Counted from the stretch's first letter, positions 9,667 to 20,839 are shown. The stretch: 64,000 bases of DNA from Cupriavidus laharis (GCF_914271435.1 NZ_CAJZAI010000020.1:1-64000); one strand, 5' to 3'. Notes: a model not told the origin generated them from the sequence alone. Numbers and translations: made by a program.

Positions 9667-12600
9667 ATGAACGCCCCACTCGTGCTCGACGCCAAGCTGG
9701 CCGCGCAGGACGCCCCGCCGCGCCTGCGTGAAATCCCCTATAACTACACGTCCTTTTCGGACCGCGAGATTGTCATTCGCCTGCTGGGCGAAGAGGCCTG
9801 GCGCATTCTGGACGAATTGCGCAGCGAGCGCCGTACCGGCCGTTCGGCACGCATGCTGTATGAAGTCCTGGGCGATATCTGGGTAGTGCGCCGGAATCCT
9901 TACCTGCAGGACGACCTGCTCGAGAACCCCAAGCGACGCCAGATGCTGGTGAGCGCGCTGCACCACCGCCTGAGCGAGATCGAGAAGCGCCGCGCTGCCG
10001 ACCGTGCCGTGCATGCCGAGCCGGCCGCCGAGGACCGCTCGCACCGCGTGGAGCAGCTCGTTGCCTTCGCCAAGCAGGCGATCGAGGACTTCAAGAACGA
10101 GTTCGCCGCTGCCTATGACCTGCGCAAGCGCGCACAGCGCGTGCTGGGCCGCGTCACGCAGAAGGACAACATCAAGTTCGATGGGCTGTCGCGCGTATCG
10201 CACGTGACCGACGCCACCGACTGGCGTGTGGAATATCCGTTCGTCGTGCTGACGCCGGACACCGAGGAAGAGATCGCCGGCCTGGTCAAGGGCTGCTTCG
10301 AGCTCGGCCTGACCATCATCCCGCGCGGAGGCGGCACCGGCTATACCGGCGGCGCCGTGCCGCTGACGCCGATGAGCGCGGTCATCAATACCGAGAAGCT
10401 GGAACAGCTCGGCCCGGTCGAGCAGACTGACTTGCCAGGTGTCTCGCACAAGGTTGCGACCATCTTCTCGGGCGCCGGCGTGGTGACGCGCCGCGTGGCC
10501 GACGCCGCCGACAAGGCCGGCCTGGTGTTCGCGGTGGACCCGACGTCGATTGACGCGTCGTGCATTGGCGGCAACGTGGCCATGAACGCGGGCGGCAAGA
10601 AGGCTGTGCTGTGGGGCACCGCGCTGGATAACCTGGCCTGGTGGCGCATGGTCGATCCGGAAGGCAACTGGCTGGAAGTCACCCGGCTGGACCACAACCT
10701 GGGCAAGATCCACGACGTGCCGGTCGCCACGTTCGAACTGAAGTGGTCGGACGGCAACCGGGCACCGGGCGAGAAGGTGCTGCGCACCGAGACGCTGGCC
10801 ATCGAAGGCCGCAAGTTCCGCAAGGAAGGCCTGGGCAAGGACGTCACCGACAAGTTCCTGGCGGGCCTGCCGGGCGTGCAGAAGGAAGGCTGCGACGGCA
10901 TCATCACCAGCGCGCGCTGGATCCTGCACCGCATGCCGAAGTTCATCCGCACCGTGTGCCTGGAGTTCTTCGGCCAGGCGCGCGATGCCATTCCAAGCAT
11001 CGTCGAGATCAAGGATTTCCTTGACGGCGAGTCGAAGACCCCGGGTGGCGCCATCCTCGCCGGCCTCGAGCACCTGGACGAGCGCTACCTGCGCGCCGTC
11101 GGCTATGCCACCAAGAGCAAGCGCAATGCTTTCCCGAAGATGGTGCTGATCGGCGATATCGTCGGCGACGATGAAGATGCCGTGGCGCGTGCCACGTCGG
11201 AAGTGATCCGCATGGCCAACGGCAAGAGCGGCGAGGGCTTCATCGCCGTCAGCCCCGAGGCGCGCAAGAAATTCTGGCTCGACCGTTCGCGCACCGCCGC
11301 CATTGCCCGGCATACCAACGCCTTCAAGATCAATGAAGACGTGGTGATTCCGCTGCCGCGCATGGGCGAGTACACCGACGGCATCGAGCGCATCAACATC
11401 GAGCTGTCGATCAAGAACAAGCTCGCGCTGGTCGACGCGCTGGAAGCCTTCTTCGCGCGCGGCAACCTGCCGCTGGGCCGCAGCGACGACGCCAACGAGA
11501 TCCCGAGCGCCGAGCTGCTGGAAGACCGCGTGCAGCACGCGCTCACGCTGCTGCGCGAAATCCGCTCGCGCTGGCGCTACCTGCAGGACCACCTCGACAC
11601 GCCGCTGGCAGCCGCCAAGGCGTCGCTGATCGCGCACGGCCTGGGTCTGCTCGGCCAGGCCTTCGACGCGCGCCTGGCGCAGCAGCCGGATGCCAATGTG
11701 TTCCACCTGCTCCAGGACCGCACCATTCGCGTGTCCTGGAAGGGCGAAGTGCGCGCCGAGCTGCGCAAGATCTTCAACGGCGGCGAGTTCAAGCCCATCC
11801 TCGACGAGGCGCAGGCCATCCACAAGGAAGTGCTGCGCGGGCGCGTCTTCGTGGCGCTGCACATGCACGCCGGCGACGGTAACGTGCACACCAACATCCC
11901 GGTCAACTCCGACAACTACGACATGCTGCAGGACGCCCACCGCGCGGTGGCCCGCATCATGGACCTGGCCCGCTCGCTCGACGGCGTGATTTCCGGCGAG
12001 CACGGCATCGGCATCACCAAGCTGGAGTTCCTGACCGAGGACGAGATCGGCGACTTCCGCGCCTACAAGCAGAAGGTCGATCCGCAGGGCCGCTTCAACA
12101 AGGGCAAGCTGCTGCCGGGCGCGGACCTGCGCAATGCGTACACGCCGTCGTTCGGCCTGATGGGGCATGAGTCCATCATCATGCAGCAGAGCGATATCGG
12201 CGCCATTGCCGACAGCGTCAAGGATTGCCTGCGCTGCGGCAAGTGCAAGCCGGTGTGCGCCACGCACGTGCCGCGCGCGAACCTGCTGTACAGCCCGCGC
12301 AACAAGATCCTGGCCACCTCGCTGCTGGTCGAGGCCTTCCTGTACGAGGAACAGACCCGCCGCGGCGTGTCGATCAAGCACTGGGACGAATTCTCCGACG
12401 TGGCCGACCACTGCACGGTGTGCCACAAGTGCGCGACGCCGTGCCCGGTGAAGATCGACTTCGGCGATGTGTCGATGAACATGCGCAACCTGCTGCGCAA
12501 GATGGGGCAGAAGAAGTTCAACCCCGGCACGGCCGCGTCGATGTTCTTCCTGAACGCCACCAGCCCGGAAACGATCAACCTGACCCGCAAGGTCATGATC

Positions 12601-13641
12601 GACTGGGGCTACAAGGCGCAGCGCCTGGGCAATGAGGTGCTGAAGAAGTTCGCGAAGAAGCAGACCGCGCATCCGCCGGCCACGGTGGGCAAGCCGCCGG
12701 TGCGCGAGCAGGTGATCCACTTCATCAACAAGAAAATGCCGGGCAACCTGCCCAAGAAGACCGCGCGCGCGCTGCTCGACATCGAGGACAACGAGATCGT
12801 GCCGATCATCCGCGACCCGAAGGCGACCACGCCGGAAACGGAAGCGGTGTTCTACTTCCCGGGCTGCGGCTCGGAGCGGCTGTTCTCGCAGGTGGGGCTG
12901 GCCACGCAGGCCATGCTGTGGCACGTGGGCGTGCAGACCGTGCTGCCGCCGGGCTACCTGTGCTGCGGGTATCCGCAGCGTGGCAACGGCCAGTACGACA
13001 AGGCCGAGAAGATGGTCACCGATAACCGCGTGCTGTTCCACCGCGTGGCCAACACGCTGAACTACCTCGACATCAAGACGGTGGTGGTCAGCTGCGGCAC
13101 GTGCTACGACCAGCTCGCCACCTATGAATTCGAGAAGATATTCCCGGGCTGCCGCATCATCGATATCCACGAATACCTGCTGGAAAAGGGCGTGAAGCTC
13201 GAAGGCGTGACCGGTACGCGCTACATGTACCACGACCCCTGCCACACGCCGATCAAGACCATGGACCCGACCAGGCTGGTCAATGACCTGATGGGCGGCA
13301 ACGCGGGCGCCGGCAAGATCGAGAAGAACGAGCGCTGCTGCGGGGAGTCCGGCACGCTGGCGGTGACCCGTCCGGATGTCTCGACGCAGGTCCGCTTCCG
13401 CAAGGAAGAGGAGATGACGAAGGGCGCCGACAAGCTGCGCGCCGACGGCTTCACCGGCGACGTCAAGATCCTGACCAGCTGCCCGTCGTGCCTGCAGGGG
13501 CTGTCGCGCTACAACGAGGATGCGTCGGTGCAGGCCGACTATATCGTCGTGGAGATGGCGAAGCATCTGCTTGGGGAGAACTGGATGCCGGAGTATGTGG
13601 CCAAGGCCAATGCTGGCGGTATCGAGCGGGTGCTGGTGTGA
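9667..13641 (+). CDS. Large FAD/Fe-S oxidoreductase (DUF3683, FAD_binding_4, FAD oxidase C, 4Fe-4S, CCG domains)
   Basis: A 1324-residue fusion. An N-terminal DUF3683 region covers about 1-130. The FAD_binding_4 domain with [11 protein letters not shown] is near 220-230, followed by the D-lactate/glycolate-oxidase-type C-terminal domain with [12 protein letters not shown]. Two 4Fe-4S motifs follow, [11 protein letters not shown] from residue 854 and [11 protein letters not shown] from residue 916. The C-terminus is a CCG (heterodisulfide reductase/GlpC-like) part starting FPGCGSE (Cys at 1067), with SCGTC, DPCH, RCCGESG and SCPSC. By family it should oxidise a 2-hydroxy acid such as D-lactate and deliver electrons through Fe-S centres to the quinone pool. 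The substrate is not known from sequence. Its stop overlaps the start of the HIT gene. Confidence 0.88.
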   Translation: MNAPLVLDAKLAAQDAPPRLREIPYNYTSFSDREIVIRLLGEEAWRILDELRSERRTGRSARMLYEVLGDIWVVRRNPYLQDDLLENPKRRQMLVSALHHRLSEIEKRRAADRAVHAEPAAEDRSHRVEQLVAFAKQAIEDFKNEFAAAYDLRKRAQRVLGRVTQKDNIKFDGLSRVSHVTDATDWRVEYPFVVLTPDTEEEIAGLVKGCFELGLTIIPRGGGTGYTGGAVPLTPMSAVINTEKLEQLGPVEQTDLPGVSHKVATIFSGAGVVTRRVADAADKAGLVFAVDPTSIDASCIGGNVAMNAGGKKAVLWGTALDNLAWWRMVDPEGNWLEVTRLDHNLGKIHDVPVATFELKWSDGNRAPGEKVLRTETLAIEGRKFRKEGLGKDVTDKFLAGLPGVQKEGCDGIITSARWILHRMPKFIRTVCLEFFGQARDAIPSIVEIKDFLDGESKTPGGAILAGLEHLDERYLRAVGYATKSKRNAFPKMVLIGDIVGDDEDAVARATSEVIRMANGKSGEGFIAVSPEARKKFWLDRSRTAAIARHTNAFKINEDVVIPLPRMGEYTDGIERINIELSIKNKLALVDALEAFFARGNLPLGRSDDANEIPSAELLEDRVQHALTLLREIRSRWRYLQDHLDTPLAAAKASLIAHGLGLLGQAFDARLAQQPDANVFHLLQDRTIRVSWKGEVRAELRKIFNGGEFKPILDEAQAIHKEVLRGRVFVALHMHAGDGNVHTNIPVNSDNYDMLQDAHRAVARIMDLARSLDGVISGEHGIGITKLEFLTEDEIGDFRAYKQKVDPQGRFNKGKLLPGADLRNAYTPSFGLMGHESIIMQQSDIGAIADSVKDCLRCGKCKPVCATHVPRANLLYSPRNKILATSLLVEAFLYEEQTRRGVSIKHWDEFSDVADHCTVCHKCATPCPVKIDFGDVSMNMRNLLRKMGQKKFNPGTAASMFFLNATSPETINLTRKVMIDWGYKAQRLGNEVLKKFAKKQTAHPPATVGKPPVREQVIHFINKKMPGNLPKKTARALLDIEDNEIVPIIRDPKATTPETEAVFYFPGCGSERLFSQVGLATQAMLWHVGVQTVLPPGYLCCGYPQRGNGQYDKAEKMVTDNRVLFHRVANTLNYLDIKTVVVSCGTCYDQLATYEFEKIFPGCRIIDIHEYLLEKGVKLEGVTGTRYMYHDPCHTPIKTMDPTRLVNDLMGGNAGAGKIEKNERCCGESGTLAVTRPDVSTQVRFRKEEEMTKGADKLRADGFTGDVKILTSCPSCLQGLSRYNEDASVQADYIVVEMAKHLLGENWMPEYVAKANAGGIERVLV

Positions 13642-14072
13642 CGCGCGTGCAGGGTTGCCCGCTGTGCGAAGCCGACGGCGGCGAACTCGTCTGGATGGGC
13701 GACCGCGCGCGCGTGATCCTGGTCGAGCACGACCGCTTTCCCGGCTTTTGCCGCATCGTCTGGAACGACCATGCGGCAGAACTGACCGACCTGGATGACG
13801 CCGACCAGGCCTGGCTGATGCGGCTGGTGGCCCGTGTGGAACGCGTGGTGCGCGAGGTCATGACGCCGGACAAGGTCAACCTGGCCGCATTCGGCAATAT
13901 GGTGCCGCACCTGCACTGGCATATCATTCCGCGTTACCGCTGGGACACCCATTTCCCCGAGGCGATCTGGGCTGCGCCCCAGCGCGCCGCTGACGCAGCG
14001 CGCGTGGCAGAACTGGCAAGCCGGCTGCCGGCGCTGCGTACGGCACTTTCCGCGCTGGCTGTGGGCAGCTGA
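13638..14072 (+). CDS. HIT family protein
   Basis: A 144-residue histidine-triad nucleotide-binding protein with the catalytic triad HLHWHI (His91, His93, His95) and an N-terminal CPLC pair. HIT proteins hydrolyse or transfer nucleotides. The start is a GTG at 13638 that overlaps the TGA stop of the preceding oxidoreductase (GTGA), so translation is probably coupled. This start places CPLC near the N-terminus, as usual in this subfamily. A longer upstream frame exists but overlaps the oxidoreductase deeply and is rejected. The cellular substrate is unknown. Confidence 0.85.
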   Translation: MTRVQGCPLCEADGGELVWMGDRARVILVEHDRFPGFCRIVWNDHAAELTDLDDADQAWLMRLVARVERVVREVMTPDKVNLAAFGNMVPHLHWHIIPRYRWDTHFPEAIWAAPQRAADAARVAELASRLPALRTALSALAVGS

Positions 14073-14222
14073 GCCGCGCGGCGGCAACACCTGGCCGGCG
14101 GCGCGGAACCGTGCCATGCGGCACGCGTCTGAATCCTGTTGTCATCGCAAGGGCCGCCGCGGCCGTTGCTCATTCCAGAAGAACAAGCCCGCCGCAGCGC
14201 CGGCGGGCGCACCGCTGCCGCT

Positions 14223-16088
14223 ATGTCCACCACACCGACTTCCGTCACCGTACCGGGCCCGGCTGTTCCCGCCCGGGCCCTCAAGATCCAGAGCCGGCTG
14301 CGCATGGCCGCGACCTGGGCGCTGATCAAGCCCTACTGGAAGTCCGAAGACCGCAAGGCTGGGCTTGGCCTGCTCACCCTGGTGGTGGCGCTCAACCTGG
14401 GTATCGTCTATATCAACGTGCTGCTCAACGAGTGGAACCGCGTGTTCTACAACGCGCTGGAGCAGCGCGACTATGCGTCGTTCAAGGTGCTGCTGCTGCG
14501 GTTCTCGTGGATCGCGGCGTTCTTCATCGTGGCCGCCATCTCGCGGCAGTACTACACGATGATGCTGCAGATGCGCTGGCGCACCTGGATGACGGGCCAG
14601 TTCATGGGCCACTGGATGGGGCACCAGGCGTACTACCGGATCGAGCAGACGCATACCACCGACAACCCTGACCAGCGTATTTCGGACGACTTGCGCCAGT
14701 TCACCGACGGCGCGCTGTCGCTGTCGCTGGGCTTGCTCAATTCGGTGGTGACGCTGCTGTCCTTCGTCGGCATCCTGTGGACGGTATCCGGCCCGATCAG
14801 CCTTGCGCTGGGCGGCAACGAGATCGTGATCCCGGGCTACATGGTGTGGTTTGCAGCTGGCTACGCGGTGATCGGCTCGCTGATCGCGCATGTCGTCGGA
14901 CGGCCGCTGATCGGCCTGAATTTCCAGCAGGAACAGTACGAGGCGGATTTCCGTTTCACGCTGGTGCGGCTGCGCGAGAACAGCGAACCCGTGGCGCTGT
15001 ACCGCGGCGAGCCGACCGAGCAGGCCGGCCTGCGCGCGCGCTTCGACCGCATCCGCGCGAACTGGAACCAGCTCATGCGCTATACGCGGCGGCTGACGTT
15101 CGTCAGTTCCGGCTACGCGCAGTTCGCCATCATCTTCCCGATCCTGGTGGCGGCGCCGCGCTACTTCGCCGGCAAGATGACGCTGGGCGGCCTGATGCAG
15201 ACCAGCTCGGCCTTCGGCCAGGTGCAGGGCGCGCTGTCGTGGTTCGTGGACAGCTACGCGACGCTGGTGGGCTGGAAGGCGGCAGCCAACCGCTTGATCG
15301 ATTTCCAGGAGGCGATCCGCGTGGCCGAGCGGCAGGACCAGGCGCATACCGGCGTGCGCGATATCGAGGTCGAACATACTGGCGAGCCGCAGGCGGGCAT
15401 TCGCGTCGACGGCCTCGGTCTGGCGCTGCCGGTGCGTGCCCACCGCGGCGCGAGCGTCGGCCAGCGCCAGCTGGTGGCGCCGTTCTCGCTGGCCATCGCG
15501 CCGGGCGAGCGCTGGCTTGTGAACGGGCCGTCGGGCTGCGGCAAGAGCGTGCTGTTCCGCGCGCTGGCGGGTATCTGGCCGTACGGCAGCGGCACCGTCA
15601 CGATGCCGGCCGACGCGCGCACGCTGTTCCTGCCGCAGCGCAGCTACCTGCCGATCGGCACGCTCGCCGACGCGCTCGCGTATCCGGACGCAGGCACGGC
15701 CCACGCCGCCGAGGCACTGCAGACGGTGCTGCGCCAGGCGCGGCTGCCGCAGCTCGTGGACCAGCTCGACGTCTTCGACAATTGGTCGCTGCGGCTGTCG
15801 CCCGGCGAGCAGCAGCGCCTGGCATTCGCCCGCGCGCTGCTGCAGAAGCCCCGCTACCTGTTCCTGGACGAGGCCACCAGCGCGCTCGACGAGGAAACCG
15901 AGGGCATCATGTACCGCCTGATGGTCGAGGCATTGCCCGATGCCGCGATCATCAGCATTGCCCACCGCAGCACCGTGGCTGCCTTTCATGGCCGCCGGCT
16001 GCGCTATGTGCCCGATGACGGCGCCGGCACCCAGGATGGGCAAGGTGGGGTGGCTGCGGTAAGCTATCGGGTCGTATGCGAGGCGTGA
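14223..16088 (+). CDS. ABC transporter, fused permease and ATPase (YddA/SbmA-related, ABC_membrane_2)
   Basis: A protein of about 621 residues, with an N-terminal ABC_membrane_2 domain of about six membrane segments (with LNEWNRVFYNALEQRD and QRISDDLRQF, family hallmarks) and a C-terminal ATPase. Walker A GPSGCGKS is at 435-442, the signature LSPGEQQ at about 525, and Walker B YLFLDEATSALD follows. Relatives are inner-membrane transporters for peptides, vitamin B12-like molecules or fatty acyl-CoA. The start at 14223 (MSTTPTSV) is a choice among 14139 (TTG), 14223 and 14304. None has a strong ribosome site, so the N-terminus is uncertain. Confidence 0.85.
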   Translation: MSTTPTSVTVPGPAVPARALKIQSRLRMAATWALIKPYWKSEDRKAGLGLLTLVVALNLGIVYINVLLNEWNRVFYNALEQRDYASFKVLLLRFSWIAAFFIVAAISRQYYTMMLQMRWRTWMTGQFMGHWMGHQAYYRIEQTHTTDNPDQRISDDLRQFTDGALSLSLGLLNSVVTLLSFVGILWTVSGPISLALGGNEIVIPGYMVWFAAGYAVIGSLIAHVVGRPLIGLNFQQEQYEADFRFTLVRLRENSEPVALYRGEPTEQAGLRARFDRIRANWNQLMRYTRRLTFVSSGYAQFAIIFPILVAAPRYFAGKMTLGGLMQTSSAFGQVQGALSWFVDSYATLVGWKAAANRLIDFQEAIRVAERQDQAHTGVRDIEVEHTGEPQAGIRVDGLGLALPVRAHRGASVGQRQLVAPFSLAIAPGERWLVNGPSGCGKSVLFRALAGIWPYGSGTVTMPADARTLFLPQRSYLPIGTLADALAYPDAGTAHAAEALQTVLRQARLPQLVDQLDVFDNWSLRLSPGEQQRLAFARALLQKPRYLFLDEATSALDEETEGIMYRLMVEALPDAAIISIAHRSTVAAFHGRRLRYVPDDGAGTQDGQGGVAAVSYRVVCEA

Positions 16089-16140
16089 CCGCGAGCCGCG
16101 GCACGCCAACCCACCTGGCGCCCGCGCCGGCGCACCCACT

Positions 16141-16557
16141 ATGGCAGGCCTCGAGAAAGATACTCCCCATCCCACCGCGCTGACAGTGCACACGCAGTCG
16201 CGCGTGCTCGAAATCGGCTTCGAGAACGGGCGCAGCTTCCGGCTGCCGTTCGAATTGCTGCGCGTGTATTCCCCGTCGGCCGAAGTACAGGGCCACGGCC
16301 CCGGCCAGGAAGTGCTGCAGACCGGCAAGCGCGAGGTCGGCATCGCCGCCGTCGAGCCCGTGGGCAACTACGCCATCCAGATCCGGTTCACCGACGGCCA
16401 CGACACCGGCATTTATTCCTGGGACCTGCTGTACCGCCTGGGCGACCAGCAGGATGCGCTGTGGGCCGACTACCTGAAGCGCCTGGAAGCCGCGGGCGTC
16501 GACCGCGACACGCCCATGGCGGCTGCCGGCGGCCATGGTTGCGGCCATCACCACTGA
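16141..16557 (+). CDS. DUF971 (gamma-butyrobetaine hydroxylase-like N-terminal domain) protein
   Basis: A 138-residue protein made of one DUF971 domain (FENGRSFRLPFELLRVYSPSAE, then GIYSWDLLYRLG). This domain occurs as the N-terminal zinc-binding-like part of some dioxygenases and as stand-alone proteins linked to Fe-S metabolism. The C-terminus is Gly/His-rich and ends HGCGHHH, which could bind a metal. It stands 21 bases before ubiE and is likely cotranscribed with it. Function is not known. Confidence 0.85.
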   Translation: MAGLEKDTPHPTALTVHTQSRVLEIGFENGRSFRLPFELLRVYSPSAEVQGHGPGQEVLQTGKREVGIAAVEPVGNYAIQIRFTDGHDTGIYSWDLLYRLGDQQDALWADYLKRLEAAGVDRDTPMAAAGGHGCGHHH

Positions 16558-16578
16558 TCAGTACCTGGAGTCTGAGAT

Positions 16579-17310
16579 ATGAGCGAAACCCACTTCGGGT
16601 TCGAGAAGGTCGACGAAACGGAGAAGGCCGGCAAGGTTGCCGGCGTGTTCCATTCGGTCGCCAGCAAGTATGACGTGATGAACGACCTGATGTCGGGCGG
16701 CATGCACCGGCTGTGGAAGCTGTTCACCATCGCCCAGGCGGGCGTGCGGCCTGGCCACAAGGTGCTGGACATCGCCGGCGGCACAGGCGACCTGGCCAAG
16801 GCGTTCGCGAAGCAGGCCGGGCTGACCGGCCAGGTCTGGCTCACCGACATCAACGAATCGATGCTGCGCGTGGGCCGCGACCGCCTGCTCGACAAGGGCA
16901 TCATCACCCCGGTGGCCCTGTGCGATGCCGAGCGCATCCCGTTCCCGGACAACTACTTCGACCTGGTCACGGTGGCCTTCGGCCTGCGCAACATGACCCA
17001 CAAGGATGCTGCCCTGGCCGAGATGCGCCGTGTGGTGAAGCCGGGCGGCAAGGTCATGGTGCTGGAATTCTCCAAGGTATGGAAACCGCTGGAGAAGGCC
17101 TACGATATCTATTCCTTCAAGGTGCTTCCGTGGCTGGGGCAGAAGGTGGCGGGGGATGCCCCAAGCTACCGTTATCTGGCAGAATCCATCCGCATGCATC
17201 CAGACCAGGTTTCACTTGTACGCTTGATGGAACAAGCTGGGCTGGAGAATGTCGAATACTTCAATCTGACGGCCGGAGTGGTGGCGCTCCACGTCGGGCG
17301 CAAGTATTAA
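16579..17310 (+). CDS. ubiE: Ubiquinone/menaquinone biosynthesis C-methyltransferase UbiE
   Basis: A 243-residue SAM-dependent methyltransferase, the normal length for UbiE. Motif [14 protein letters not shown] is at about residues 62-74. [34 protein letters not shown]-type N-terminal sequence and [14 protein letters not shown] are family hallmarks. It C-methylates the benzoquinol ring in ubiquinone synthesis. Together with ubiJ and ubiB further right it makes this region a ubiquinone locus. The ATG follows GGAG at suitable spacing. Confidence 0.96.
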   Translation: MSETHFGFEKVDETEKAGKVAGVFHSVASKYDVMNDLMSGGMHRLWKLFTIAQAGVRPGHKVLDIAGGTGDLAKAFAKQAGLTGQVWLTDINESMLRVGRDRLLDKGIITPVALCDAERIPFPDNYFDLVTVAFGLRNMTHKDAALAEMRRVVKPGGKVMVLEFSKVWKPLEKAYDIYSFKVLPWLGQKVAGDAPSYRYLAESIRMHPDQVSLVRLMEQAGLENVEYFNLTAGVVALHVGRKY

Positions 17311-17382
17311 ATCGCCATTCCTGGCTCGAATCCGGCAATCGAATGCCGGTTTTGAGCGGAAACTGACAGGGGATCACTGAAT

Positions 17383-18345
17383 ATGTCATCACTTCGCGGA
17401 AAATTCCTGGTGGGGTCGCTGATTGCCGCGATCGCGCTCGGCATGGCGCTGGACGCCAATGCCAAGCGCATGGGCGGCTCGCGCAGCATCGGCAAGCAAT
17501 CGTCCACCGTGACGCAGCAACGCCAGCAGGCGCCGGCGCAGCAGACGCCGTCGCAGCCGGCCCAGCAGCCTGCGCAGCAGGCCGCACCGGCCACCGCCGG
17601 GGCTGCCGGCGCGGCCGCCGCGGCTGCGCCCAAGCGCAACTGGGGCGGCATCCTGGGCGGCATCGCCGCCGGCCTGGGCATTGGCTGGCTGCTGTCGCAC
17701 TTCGGCCTGGGCGGCGCGGCGCTGAGCTTTCTGTCCAACCTGATCCTGATCGCGCTGGTCGCGTTCGTGGTGATGTGGCTGATCCGCAAGTTCCGTGGCG
17801 GCAGCCGCCAGCAGCAGCCTGCCTACGCGGGCGCCGGCGCGGGCGGCATGGCTCGCAACGCGGAACCGATGCTGCGCCAGCCGGCTGCCCCGGCCACGGC
17901 GGCCGAACCCGTGATGCCCGCTGCCGGCGCAGCGGCGCCGGTAGCCGCTGGCGCTGCCCAGCCCTGGGGTGTGCCTGCCGACTTCGACACCGAAGCCTTC
18001 CTGCGCAACGCCAAGGTGCATTTCGTGCGCCTGCAGGCGGCCTGGGATGCCGGCAACCTCGACGACATCCGCGAATTCACGACGCCGGAAATGTTCGCCG
18101 AGATCAAGATGGACCTGTCCGAGCGCGGCGCCGAAGTCAACAAGACCGATGTGGTTACGCTGGAAGCGCAGATGCTGGGCATCGAATCGTCGCCGAGCCA
18201 GCACCTGGCCAGCGTGCGTTTCTCGGGCATGATCCGCGAGCGCGCCGGCGAAGCGGCGCAGCCGTTTGCCGAGGTCTGGAACCTGGCCAAGCCGGTTTCC
18301 GGCTCGGGTGGCTGGCTGCTTGCCGGTATCCAGCAGGAGTCCTGA
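17383..18345 (+). CDS. Tim44-like domain membrane protein
   Basis: A 320-residue protein with an N-terminal signal-like segment (LVGSLIAAIALGMALDANA), a Gln/Ala/Pro-rich linker, two close hydrophobic stretches (GILGGIAAGLGIGWLL and LSFLSNLILIALVAFVVMWL), another Ala/Gly/Pro-rich linker, and a C-terminal Tim44 domain (about residues 205-320). Bacterial Tim44-like proteins are inner-membrane proteins of unclear role. Synteny with ubiE, ubiJ and ubiB hints at a link to membrane or quinone assembly, but this is inference. A terminator follows. Confidence 0.88.
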   Translation: MSSLRGKFLVGSLIAAIALGMALDANAKRMGGSRSIGKQSSTVTQQRQQAPAQQTPSQPAQQPAQQAAPATAGAAGAAAAAAPKRNWGGILGGIAAGLGIGWLLSHFGLGGAALSFLSNLILIALVAFVVMWLIRKFRGGSRQQQPAYAGAGAGGMARNAEPMLRQPAAPATAAEPVMPAAGAAAPVAAGAAQPWGVPADFDTEAFLRNAKVHFVRLQAAWDAGNLDDIREFTTPEMFAEIKMDLSERGAEVNKTDVVTLEAQMLGIESSPSQHLASVRFSGMIRERAGEAAQPFAEVWNLAKPVSGSGGWLLAGIQQES

Positions 18346-18399
18346 GTGCCGTCAGTGCCCCATGGCGGTGACGCCAGCGGGGAGTAGCTTAGAATGGAG

Positions 18400-18425
18400 G
18401 GCCCGCGCGCAAGCGCGGGCCTTTT
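18400..18425 (+). terminator. Intrinsic terminator after the Tim44-like gene
   Basis: A nine-base perfect stem GGCCCGCGC (18400-18408) and GCGCGGGCC (18413-18421) with loop GCAA, followed by TTTT. It separates the ubiE unit from ubiJ. Confidence 0.75.
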
Positions 18426-18494
18426 CCGTTTGGAGGCGGTGTCTCACCCTGTGTCAGGCCTGCCAGCCCAGTCGTGCGCAGCACGCCCTTTGCC

Positions 18495-19163
18495 ATGAAT
18501 CCTCTGCCTTCCGCCCTGGCCGCGCCCGCCGTTGCCGCGCTGAACCACCTGCTCGAACAGGAGCCCTGGGCCCGCGGCCTGCTGGCGCCGTTCGCCGGCC
18601 GCGTGGTCCGCTTCGACGCCGCCGCGTTCGCGCTGTCGCTGCGGGTGACCGAGGATGGCGCCACCGAGCTGGCACCCGCGGCCGAAGCGCCGGCAGTCAC
18701 GCTGCTCGTGCCCCTGCAGCAATGGCCGCTCGTCGCTGCCGACGTGGCGGACGGCGGCCAGGCTGCGGCGATGCGCCATGTGCGCATCGAGGGCGATGCC
18801 GAGCTGGCCAACACGGTTTCGATGCTCGCGCGCAACCTGCGCTGGGACGCGGCCGAGGACCTGTCGCGCGCGTTCCGCGGAATCCTGGGCGGGCCGGTCA
18901 GCGACAGCCTGGCCCAGCGCATGGTCGACGGTGCGCGCCAGGTGCATGAGCAGGCCACGCGCGTGGGCCGCACGCTGGTGGATAACGTTACCGAATACCT
19001 GCTGGACGAAAAGCGGACGCTGGTGCGCCACGTAGCGCTGGATGATTTCGGTACCGATGTGGGCCGCCTGCGCGATGACCTTGCCCGCCTGGAGAAACGC
19101 CTGGAGCGGCTGGAGCGCACCCGCCCCGCCGCCCCGACGGCGCTGCCGTCCGCCCATCGCTGA
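18495..19163 (+). CDS. ubiJ: Ubiquinone biosynthesis accessory factor UbiJ (SCP2 domain)
   Basis: A 222-residue protein with an N-terminal SCP2 sterol-carrier domain, thought to bind ubiquinone intermediates, and a C-terminal amphipathic region (RDDLARLEKRLERLERT). UbiJ is a lipid-binding part of the soluble Ubi metabolon. Its place directly before ubiB and after ubiE is the classical ubiE-ubiJ-ubiB order, here interrupted by the Tim44-like gene. The ATG at 18495 is preferred over the GTG at 18474, since the extra seven residues are not typical. Neither has a strong ribosome site. Confidence 0.87.
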   Translation: MNPLPSALAAPAVAALNHLLEQEPWARGLLAPFAGRVVRFDAAAFALSLRVTEDGATELAPAAEAPAVTLLVPLQQWPLVAADVADGGQAAAMRHVRIEGDAELANTVSMLARNLRWDAAEDLSRAFRGILGGPVSDSLAQRMVDGARQVHEQATRVGRTLVDNVTEYLLDEKRTLVRHVALDDFGTDVGRLRDDLARLEKRLERLERTRPAAPTALPSAHR

Positions 19164-19244
19164 TCGCGCCGCCGGCATGACGCCCACTTTTGCTGCGGCC
19201 CGCACCGCGCAGCGCCACCGTTCCCTGAATACCAATACCGCCGC

Positions 19245-20822
19245 ATGACCCGCCTTCTGCGCCTCGGCAAGATCCTCTTCGTCATCCTGTACTACGGCCT
19301 GGACGAGCTCGTGCTCTCCGGCTTCCAGAACCGCAAGATCCGCTTCCTGGTCCGCGTCATGACCATCGGGCGCAAGCTGGACATGCCGCGCGGCGAACGC
19401 CTGCGGCTCGCGCTGACCAAGCTGGGGCCGATCTTCGTCAAGTTCGGCCAGGTGTTGTCCACCCGGCGCGACCTGATGCCGCCGGACATTGCCGACGAGC
19501 TGGCCATGCTGCAGGATCAGGTGCCGCCGTTCGATTCGGTGGTCGCCGTGAAGATCATCGAGCGTTCGCTGGGTCGGCGGCTCGACGATCTCTTCGAAAC
19601 TTTCGAGCACCAGCCCGTGGCGAGCGCGTCGATCGCGCAGGTGCACTTCGCCACGCTCAAGGGCGGCCCCAGCCACGGCCGCGAGGTCGCGGTGAAGGTG
19701 CTGCGCCCGGGCATGCTCCCGGTGATCGACAGCGACCTGGCGCTGATGCGCGACATGGCCACCTGGCTGGAACGCTTCTGGGCCGACGGCAAGCGCCTGA
19801 AGCCGCGCGAAGTCGTGGCCGAGTTCGACAAGTACCTGCACGACGAACTGGACCTGATGATCGAGGCGGCCAACGCCAGCCAGCTCCGCCGCAATTTCGC
19901 CGACACCAGCCTGCTGCTGGTGCCCGAGGTGTTCTGGGACTGGTGCAGCAGCACGGTGTTCGTGATGGAGCGCATGCACGGCATCCCGATCTCGCGCACC
20001 GAATCGCTCAAGGCCGCCGGCGTCGACATGCACCAGCTCGCGGAAGAGGGCGTGGAGATCTTCTTCACGCAGGTGTTCCGCGACGGCTTCTTCCATGCCG
20101 ACATGCACCCCGGCAATATCCTGGTGTCGGTGCAGCCCGAGACCTTCGGCCGCTACATCGCGCTGGACTTCGGCATCGTCGGTGCGCTGTCCGAGTTCGA
20201 CAAGAACTATCTCGCGCAGAACTTCATCGCCTTCTTCCGCCGCGACTACCACCGCGTGGCGCTGCTGCACGTGGAATCCGGCTGGGTGCCGCCCGATACG
20301 CGCGTGGAGGAGCTGGAAAGCGCGGTGCGCGCCTGCTGCGAGCCGTACTTCGACAAGCCGCTCAAGGAAATCTCCCTCGGCATGGTGCTGATGCGCCTGT
20401 TCCAGACCTCGCGCCGCTTCAACGTCGAGATCCAGCCGCAACTGGTGCTGCTGCAGAAGACGCTGCTCAATATCGAAGGCCTGGGCCGCCAGCTAGATCC
20501 GGACCTGGACCTGTGGAAAACGGCGAAGCCCTTCCTCGAACGCTGGATGCACGAGCAGGTGGGCTGGAAGGGCGCGTGGGAACGGATCAAGGTCGAGGCG
20601 CCGCTGTGGGCCAAGATGCTGCCCGACTTCCCGCGCCTGGCGCACCAGTTCCTGGAGCGGCGCGCGCTGAATACCAATGGCGAGCAGGAACGGCTGCTGG
20701 CCATGCTGGTGACCGAGCAGCGCCGTACCAACCGGCTGGTCGGCACCGCGCTGCTGCTGGTGGGCGGCTTTATCGCCGGCATCGTGCTGACGCATATGCT
20801 GGCCTGGGCCGGCTACTGGTAG
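19245..20822 (+). CDS. ubiB: Ubiquinone biosynthesis atypical kinase/ATPase UbiB
   Basis: A 525-residue UbiB/ADCK-family protein of normal length. The hallmark KFGQ motif lies at residues 66-69, the Ala-rich nucleotide loop reads ASIAQVHFA, the catalytic loop HADMHPGN, and the metal-binding motif DFGIVG. Two hydrophobic segments at the very C-terminus ([18 protein letters not shown] and following) anchor it to the inner membrane. It is an ATPase-like factor that helps extract quinone intermediates for the soluble enzymes. It starts 81 bases after ubiJ. Confidence 0.95.
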   Translation: MTRLLRLGKILFVILYYGLDELVLSGFQNRKIRFLVRVMTIGRKLDMPRGERLRLALTKLGPIFVKFGQVLSTRRDLMPPDIADELAMLQDQVPPFDSVVAVKIIERSLGRRLDDLFETFEHQPVASASIAQVHFATLKGGPSHGREVAVKVLRPGMLPVIDSDLALMRDMATWLERFWADGKRLKPREVVAEFDKYLHDELDLMIEAANASQLRRNFADTSLLLVPEVFWDWCSSTVFVMERMHGIPISRTESLKAAGVDMHQLAEEGVEIFFTQVFRDGFFHADMHPGNILVSVQPETFGRYIALDFGIVGALSEFDKNYLAQNFIAFFRRDYHRVALLHVESGWVPPDTRVEELESAVRACCEPYFDKPLKEISLGMVLMRLFQTSRRFNVEIQPQLVLLQKTLLNIEGLGRQLDPDLDLWKTAKPFLERWMHEQVGWKGAWERIKVEAPLWAKMLPDFPRLAHQFLERRALNTNGEQERLLAMLVTEQRRTNRLVGTALLLVGGFIAGIVLTHMLAWAGYW

Positions 20823-20839
20823 AACGAAGGAGACACGAT

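Noticed and set aside
9541-13566. A 1341-codon open frame on the minus strand opposite the FAD/Fe-S oxidoreductase
   Set aside because: The plus-strand protein has full domain and Cys-motif support. The minus-strand frame is His/Val/Arg-rich without recognisable motifs, the normal antisense shadow in very GC-rich DNA.
14142-16367. A 741-codon minus-strand frame opposite the ABC transporter
   Set aside because: The Walker and signature motifs are on the plus strand; the antisense product has no recognisable domain.
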